Source: Phycisphaerales bacterium (GTDB lineage: Bacteria > Planctomycetota > Phycisphaerae > SM23-33 > FEN-1343). Taken from it: 37,710 nucleotides of DNA. A program made the position numbers and the translations under genes. Below are positions 32,807 to 37,710 of this stretch, piece by piece. Under the pieces are notes generated by a model. That model searched no databases. It was not told the DNA's origin and saw nothing but the letters and a program-made list of their open reading frames with translations. Each line of letters opens with the position of its first letter. The stretch's first letter is position 1. Location of the stretch: NCBI GenBank assembly GCA_003171335.1, contig PMYD01000045.1, forward strand, positions 1-37,710, given 5' to 3'.

Positions 32807-34630
32807 ATGGCTGCCGAACGCTATCACGCCGGTCCGCCCCCCTCCCGGAATTCCAGCATGGGCGAAAGTGGTCCTGAGGCGACTGCCGAGGGGCCGGATG
32901 GGCGTGAGGCCGCCCTTACGGATGCATCGCCCGGGGAAGTGGATCTGCTCAGAAGCGACAAGGCGGAAGAAACCGCCTTTGCCCCCGGCACCCGGAGGCC
33001 GGCAAGCCAGAGTATCGTGCGAAACGCGGTGATGAATCTGCTCGACTTTACCGCGGGCCTGATTCAAGGTTTCTTTTGGCCGCCAATCATGCTGGCGGCA
33101 TTTGCCCGTCAGCTCGCCCCCGACAAGGCCCAGGATATGCTGGGCGTGTGGGATCTGGGCTGGGGCACCGTGGTATCGCTGAAACTGCTCTACCTGGGCA
33201 CGGCCGCCTCCGTGAATCGATTCGTGGCGCGGCATCGGGCCACGGGCGACTGGTTGATGCTCAACCGCAGCGTCAGCGCATGCGGCTGCCTCCTGGCCGG
33301 CAGCGGCATTGCCGCGGTGGTGCTGACGGTCGTTTTAACCGTACTGCTGCCACATAACATCGACCCGAGCGGCCATCTTTATCCTTACCTGGATGTCACG
33401 CAATGGGTCGTCCTCTTCATGGGCATCATGTGCGGCATCGAGATGTTCATGTCGACCTACTATGGCGTGATCACCGGCTGCCAACGGTATGATCTGACGG
33501 CTTGGATCAACATTACGATGATTGCGGTCCAGTTGGTCACCCTGGTGCTGGTGCTTCGCGCCGGGTTGGATCTCAGGGCCGTGGTTGTGGCCATGTTCGG
33601 GCTCAAACTGCTCGAATCGTTTCTGATCTGGCGGGCGGCACATCGAGTCTGCCCCACCCTGCGATTTCAGCCTGCCTCGGTTCGGCTCCACGACCTCATC
33701 CAGGTGGGCAAATTTGGCGCCAAGACGTTTGTGGGTAATATCTCTGACTCCGTCGTGACCACCGCGACCAGTTGGTTGCTCACCGGTGGCGTCGGGCTGG
33801 CGCCCCTGGCGTGGCTGAAGCGATCCACGGCGCTTATCGACAACTCGCGCAAGGGCGTCTTCCAGATCACCCGCATGCTGGCCCCGGTCTCCAGCGAAGC
33901 GCAGGCCCTGGGCGCGCAGGGGGCAGTGCGGCGGCTGGCGCTGGACTCCACGCGCTGGAGCCTGCTGCTGAGCCTGCCGGGCATGCTGGCCCTGGCGATT
34001 CTGTATCAACCGTTGCTGCGGCTGTGGCTGGGGCCCGCGCAGTGGCAATTCTACAGCCTGCCCCTGCTGCCGATCCTGGCGGCGGGCAACCTTATCCAAC
34101 TGGCGGTGATGGGACCGCGCAGCGTGCTGCTGGGCCTTAACAAACACGGCTGGATGGGTGTGCTGAACCTGATCGGCGGCGCGCTGACGATCGCGGCCAT
34201 TGTGTGCAGCCTGCGTGTTTTTCACGGCGGCGTCCTCGGGGTCGCCATCGCCCTGGCCGGTGCGCCCGCATTGGTTACCCTGGTCGGAATGCCGATTATC
34301 ATGGCGTGGCATACGGACTTTTCGATCCGAAAGATGGGCTTCCTGCTGATCGAGGCTGTTTTGCTGGCCTTGCCGTTCACGGCCTGGCTGCTGCTGTGTC
34401 GCTTTGGCGCGGCGGCCCTTGATGCGTTAACCGCCCGCTTTGGGCGCCTGGGGACGACCCATCTGGTCGAAACGTGGAATCATCATGCCCGCCTGGGCGA
34501 CGGCATGGTCATCCTGGCCGCGCTGGGAGGTGGGGCGATTATTCTCCTGGCCACGTACTGGCGGAGGGCTGTGCCGGAGGTCATCAAGGCACAGATTCGC
34601 CGGCTGTGGACGAAGGCGGATAAGACATGA
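32807..34630 (+). CDS. wzx: Polysaccharide flippase (Wzx-like, MOP superfamily)
   Basis: A 607-residue membrane protein that flips the lipid-linked repeat unit across the inner membrane. Residues 70-607 have the multi-helix pattern of Wzx/MurJ-like transporters, with hydrophobic segments around 73-92, 150-180, 192-215, 230-262, 385-405, 420-445, 455-480, 485-505, 515-545 and 570-590. Residues 1-66 are an unusual polar, disordered N-terminal extension (MAAERYHAGPPPSRNSSMGE...). The ATG follows the upstream stop directly, with AAGGGA 6 nt before it. An internal start that would remove the extension has no better ribosome site. It overlaps the next gene by 4 nt (ATGA). Identity rests on topology and context more than on motifs. 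Confidence 0.82.
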   Translation: MAAERYHAGPPPSRNSSMGESGPEATAEGPDGREAALTDASPGEVDLLRSDKAEETAFAPGTRRPASQSIVRNAVMNLLDFTAGLIQGFFWPPIMLAAFARQLAPDKAQDMLGVWDLGWGTVVSLKLLYLGTAASVNRFVARHRATGDWLMLNRSVSACGCLLAGSGIAAVVLTVVLTVLLPHNIDPSGHLYPYLDVTQWVVLFMGIMCGIEMFMSTYYGVITGCQRYDLTAWINITMIAVQLVTLVLVLRAGLDLRAVVVAMFGLKLLESFLIWRAAHRVCPTLRFQPASVRLHDLIQVGKFGAKTFVGNISDSVVTTATSWLLTGGVGLAPLAWLKRSTALIDNSRKGVFQITRMLAPVSSEAQALGAQGAVRRLALDSTRWSLLLSLPGMLALAILYQPLLRLWLGPAQWQFYSLPLLPILAAGNLIQLAVMGPRSVLLGLNKHGWMGVLNLIGGALTIAAIVCSLRVFHGGVLGVAIALAGAPALVTLVGMPIIMAWHTDFSIRKMGFLLIEAVLLALPFTAWLLLCRFGAAALDALTARFGRLGTTHLVETWNHHARLGDGMVILAALGGGAIILLATYWRRAVPEVIKAQIRRLWTKADKT

Positions 34631-35766
34631 GCCTGTCCATCTGCTTCGTGGCCCCCAATGCCTATGGGGTGCTGTCGGGGGATACCCGGCATTGCCACGT
34701 CGGAGGGGCGGAGGTGCAGCAGGTGCTGGTGGCCAGAGGCCTGGCGGCCTCAGGCCACCAGGTCAGCTTCATCACGCTGGACCACGGCCAGGAGGATGGC
34801 TGCCAATTCGGCAACATTCGGGTCTTGAAGATGTATTCCCCGGGCGGCGGTCTGCCCGGCCTGCGCATGGTGCATCCCAAGTGGACGGGGCTGGCCGGCG
34901 CCATGCGCCGCGCCAACGCCGATGTCTACTACCAGCGGACCTGCGGCATTGAGACCGGCCAGGTGTGCCTGTGGTGCCGGCGGCACGATCGGCCCTTCAT
35001 CTTCGGCGTCGGCAGCGACCGCGATTGTGAGCAGGATCTGTCGAATCTGGAAAACCCCCTGGAGCGGTGGTTTTACCGTTATGGCTTGCGCCACGCCAAT
35101 GCGGTGATCGCGCAGACCCAGTCGCAGCGCGGACGGTTGATGGAGGGTTTTGGGCGGTCATCCGTCGTCATCCCCAGTTGCCGCCCCGTGTTGGGGGAGG
35201 ATTTAGTAGTACTACAGCCGCCGCCCCCGGGTCCGCCGCACATCCTCTGGGTGGGGCGGTTTAGCCCCATCAAGCGGCCGGAGTGGTGCCTGGAACTGGC
35301 CGCGCGGTGTCCCCAGCTTTCGTTCGACATGGTTGGTGCAAGTAACATCGACTCCGCCTACGCCCGCTCCATCGCCGCTCGGGCCGCCGGCCTGCCCAAC
35401 GTGAGGCTGCACGGCTACGTGCCGTACGATCGCATGGGCAGTTTCTATGCGGAGGCGATGTTGCTGCTCTCCACGTCGCTCTATGAAGGCTTTCCCAACA
35501 CGTTCCTGGAGGCCTGGAGCTATGGGCGGCCTGTCGTGGGCACCGTGGACCCCGACGGCGTGGTCCTGGCCAGCAGCCTGGGCGCCGTGGCGGAAGACCT
35601 GGACGGATTGGCGAAAGGGCTTGGCGATCTGCTGGCCGACCGCACGCGCTGGTTGCAGGCATCGCAAGCGGCGTACCATTACGTAATTGAACATCATTCG
35701 CTTGAAGCCACCGTGACAGCCTATGAAGGCGTGCTGGCGGGGCTGGGGGCGCAGAATCCAGCATAG
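34627..35766 (+). CDS. GT4 family glycosyltransferase (3)
   Basis: A 379-residue GT-B transferase. The N-terminus has ICFVAPNAYG followed by VGGAEVQQVLVARGLAASGHQVSFIT (about 25-51) with the GGAE acceptor loop. The donor domain has HILWVGRFSPIKRPEWCLELA (about 204-224), VRLHGYVPYDRM (about 259-270) and the E-x7-E motif in YEGFPNTFLEAWSYGRPVVGT (about 287-307). The middle carries a cysteine-rich stretch (TCGIETGQVCLWCRRHD, about 107-123) seen in few relatives I know. It overlaps the flippase stop by 4 nt, so translation is coupled. The stop overlaps the AGGAGG ribosome site of the next gene. Donor sugar unknown. Confidence 0.9.
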   Translation: MSLSICFVAPNAYGVLSGDTRHCHVGGAEVQQVLVARGLAASGHQVSFITLDHGQEDGCQFGNIRVLKMYSPGGGLPGLRMVHPKWTGLAGAMRRANADVYYQRTCGIETGQVCLWCRRHDRPFIFGVGSDRDCEQDLSNLENPLERWFYRYGLRHANAVIAQTQSQRGRLMEGFGRSSVVIPSCRPVLGEDLVVLQPPPPGPPHILWVGRFSPIKRPEWCLELAARCPQLSFDMVGASNIDSAYARSIAARAAGLPNVRLHGYVPYDRMGSFYAEAMLLLSTSLYEGFPNTFLEAWSYGRPVVGTVDPDGVVLASSLGAVAEDLDGLAKGLGDLLADRTRWLQASQAAYHYVIEHHSLEATVTAYEGVLAGLGAQNPA

Positions 35767-35774
35767 GAGGCTTT

Positions 35775-37568
35775 ATGCAGATTCAACACGAGAAGGCATT
35801 CTTCATAGTGCTGCTGGCGATATGCACCGTGTGCATCGCTCCGCGCCAGGGCCTGGCCCAGTCCACACCAGGCATCCCGACGACGACATCCGCGCCGGCG
35901 GCACAGCCCCAGCCCGCAAGCGAAGCGGCCGAGGATGCCAACTGGCCATCCTTTGATCCCGCCAGCGCATACAAAGAAGGCGCCGGCAAGACTTACTATG
36001 TCGCTCCCGAAGGTTTGGACATTCTGGCCGGCACGAAAGAGCACCCGCTGGGCTCCCTGCGGCGGTTCTTTCAACTGGCGCGCCCGGGAGACACATGCCT
36101 GATTCGCGGCGGGCTTTACAAGGCCGAGTATCCCAACTCGCCGTGGGCTCGAATGCGAACGAACGTACGGGGCGAGCCGGAGGCGTGGATCACGATTCGG
36201 AACTATCCCGGCGAGCGGGTGGTCATCGACACGACCGAACCGGGCAGCGATTTCACCTTCCTCAACTTGACCCAATCCAACGCCTATCTCCGGTTTGAAG
36301 GCCTTACGTTCCGCAACTTCCGCAGCGCCTTCAACTGCGACTCGGACAAAGGCGGCCCGCCTCATCACCTGGAGTTCATCAACATCGACGCGGGTTACAG
36401 CGGCTCCTACGGCCACACGCTCCACAATACCGATGGCAAACCGATTCGCCTGGCGGGCGGGACGCACGATGTCGTCATCCGCGGCTGCGAGTTCCATCAC
36501 GTGGCCGGGCCCGGCGTGGTCGGGCTGGGCGGTTTGGCGCGCGTGCTGATCGAAGATACCGTCATTCACGACAGTGATGACGACCGGGGCCCCAATGGCG
36601 ACGCCGAAGGCGTGACGTTCACGATGGCGGAGAACCGATGCGCCAAAGACATTATGGTGCGCCGCGTCAGCGTCTGGAATTGCAGCGAGGACGGAATCGA
36701 TATCAAGGCCGATCGCGTAACGCTGGAGGATTGCGCCGTCCGCAATGTGGGCGGCGTGGGCTACAAGCTCTGGTCAACCTGGCGCGGGCCCGGCAATCAG
36801 CCGCTGGCCCAGGGCCGCTTCCGTGTGATCCGCTGCCGGGGACTCGATATCGGTGAGACGGTCCTCAAGATGTACGGCCTGCCGCACGTGGAAATCGTGG
36901 ACTCCTTCTTCCAGGGCTCGGACGCCAGCACGTGGGGCGGCAAGGGCGGTGAAACGACCGTGCTGTTCCGCCAGGCCTATGGATGGGAGCCTTGGCGGGG
37001 GTACCTGCGTATGACCGGCACGACCGTGGTGCAGCGTGCCGGCGGTGCGGGCCGGACGATCTACCCAGCGCTGGAGATTAACTCGGGCGACAAGGTGGAG
37101 CTGGATCTGGAAGGCAATTACTACGAGAATCACCAGCGCCCCAAACTGGCCTTTGTCGTCGAACCGGCCCGTAGCGCTGCGACTACGCATCCGGGCGCGC
37201 CGGCCGCGGCCCGGGGCACGGCCAGTAGCAAGCCCGCCGCGGGGGGGCTGATTGTCCTGGGTATTTCGGGTCCACGGCAGGCGGCCATCGGTCAGCCGTC
37301 CCAGTGGATGGTCGATGCCGTCGATACGGAAGGCCGCCCGGTGGACCTGCGCTGGGATTTCAGCGATGGTCAAACCGCCGCCGGAAAGCAGGTTTCTCAC
37401 ACCTGCCAGCGGGAAGGCAAATGCACGCTGCGCGTAACGGCCACGGCCGGCGACCAGACACGGCAGGTGGAATTCACCTTCGAGGCTGGGCCGGCGGCGG
37501 CCGCGCCCGCTTCATCGCCTTCGACCTCGCCGACATCCAGGCCGGCGGGCACGGTGTCGCCAGCTTGA
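35775..37568 (+). CDS. Secreted right-handed beta-helix protein with PKD-like domain
   Basis: A 597-residue exported protein ending the cluster. The signal peptide covers residues 1-28 (FFIVLLAICTVCIAPRQGLA). Residues 70-130 have TYYVAPEGLDILAGTKEHPLGSLRRFFQLARPGDTCLIRGGLY, the DUF1565-like entry to a parallel beta-helix, matched in layout by the secreted protein at 11332-14439. Helix rungs run to about residue 450 (e.g. NLTQSNAYLRFEGLTFRNF, VIRGCEFHHVAG, VTLEDCAVRNVGG). A PKD/Ig-like domain follows at about 495-575 (LRWDFSDGQTAAGKQVSHTC). The C-terminal 25 residues are Ala/Ser/Thr/Pro-rich. AGGAGG (35765-35770) is 4 nt from the ATG. Beta-helix proteins in such clusters are often lyases, epimerases or deacetylase-associated trimming enzymes; the catalytic residues are not evident. 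No terminator is visible after it. Confidence 0.85.
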   Translation: MQIQHEKAFFIVLLAICTVCIAPRQGLAQSTPGIPTTTSAPAAQPQPASEAAEDANWPSFDPASAYKEGAGKTYYVAPEGLDILAGTKEHPLGSLRRFFQLARPGDTCLIRGGLYKAEYPNSPWARMRTNVRGEPEAWITIRNYPGERVVIDTTEPGSDFTFLNLTQSNAYLRFEGLTFRNFRSAFNCDSDKGGPPHHLEFINIDAGYSGSYGHTLHNTDGKPIRLAGGTHDVVIRGCEFHHVAGPGVVGLGGLARVLIEDTVIHDSDDDRGPNGDAEGVTFTMAENRCAKDIMVRRVSVWNCSEDGIDIKADRVTLEDCAVRNVGGVGYKLWSTWRGPGNQPLAQGRFRVIRCRGLDIGETVLKMYGLPHVEIVDSFFQGSDASTWGGKGGETTVLFRQAYGWEPWRGYLRMTGTTVVQRAGGAGRTIYPALEINSGDKVELDLEGNYYENHQRPKLAFVVEPARSAATTHPGAPAAARGTASSKPAAGGLIVLGISGPRQAAIGQPSQWMVDAVDTEGRPVDLRWDFSDGQTAAGKQVSHTCQREGKCTLRVTATAGDQTRQVEFTFEAGPAAAAPASSPSTSPTSRPAGTVSPA

Positions 37569-37679
37569 CGCAAACCGTGCTGTTCTGGCGCCAGGCATTG
37601 TGCGCACGCTACGAAGACAGGCCGGAAATGGCAGGCAATGGAATATTCGGTCTGGTGCCACGACAAGGAAAATGAATAT

Positions 37680-37708
37680 TTGATCTCATTATAAGACCAT
37701 TGTATAAA
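37680..37708 (+). promoter_or_regulatory. Candidate promoter at the window edge
   Basis: TTGATC (37680-37685), a 17-nt spacer ending in TG, and TATAAA (37703-37708) fit a sigma-70 promoter with an extended -10. The last 40 nt are markedly AT-rich compared with the window. It may serve a gene beyond the window edge. Confidence 0.4.
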
Positions 37709-37710
37709 GT

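Overview
The window is about 37.7 kb of GC-rich DNA, most probably from a planctomycete (phylum Planctomycetota, perhaps class Phycisphaerae). Three things point there: a very large secreted protein with the 'MEPRLLLS' N-terminal sorting-like motif; a secreted LamG/PKD protein ending in a planctomycete-style dockerin pair (two D-x-N-x-D-G-x-V-N-G-x-D-F-L repeats); and a small zinc-ribbon membrane protein of a kind common in that phylum. A one-piece pyruvate:ferredoxin oxidoreductase suggests anaerobic or microaerobic pyruvate metabolism. I see no rRNA, tRNA, CRISPR array, transposase or phage gene.

Left part (1-17.4 kb): a 1683-residue mosaic surface or secreted protein (260-5311), a convergent small lipoprotein, then 1.1 kb without a credible protein gene. 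That gap holds a candidate small RNA (near-consensus promoter at 5888-5915, hairpin plus T-run ending at 6095) and an array of seven 23-bp palindromes on a 120-bp period (6140-6592). Next come nifJ with a strong terminator, a zinc-ribbon/PEGA-like membrane protein, and on the minus strand a secreted beta-helix/PKD/LamG/dockerin protein and a GH113-like membrane-anchored glycoside hydrolase. A 147-residue orphan with its own good promoter follows.

Right part (17.4-37.6 kb): a same-strand Wzx/Wzy-type exopolysaccharide cluster. Sub-block 1 has a WecA-type initiating phosphotransferase, a WecG/TagA-type glycosyltransferase, a Wzc-type co-polymerase/tyrosine kinase and an orphan toroid-like protein. 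After a 165-bp gap with two hairpins, sub-block 2 has a GT4 transferase, a NodB-like protein, a second GT4, a CapK/PaaK-like adenylate-forming enzyme, a fused MDR-Gfo/Idh/MocA oxidoreductase, an O-antigen ligase/polymerase, a flippase, a third GT4 and a secreted beta-helix/PKD protein. Most junctions are 4-nt ATGA overlaps or very short gaps, so the genes are probably co-transcribed. Inferred pathway: WecA starts the lipid-linked repeat, WecG and the GT4s extend it, the flippase moves it out, the polymerase links units, Wzc controls length, and the secreted beta-helix protein may act on the product. No outer-membrane export protein or phosphatase partner is in the window.

The most unusual signal is the palindrome array. 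The outer arms CAACTG/CAGTTG are constant, while the inner arms differ between palindrome types yet always change on both sides together. This suggests selection or turnover that preserves the fold rather than the exact sequence.
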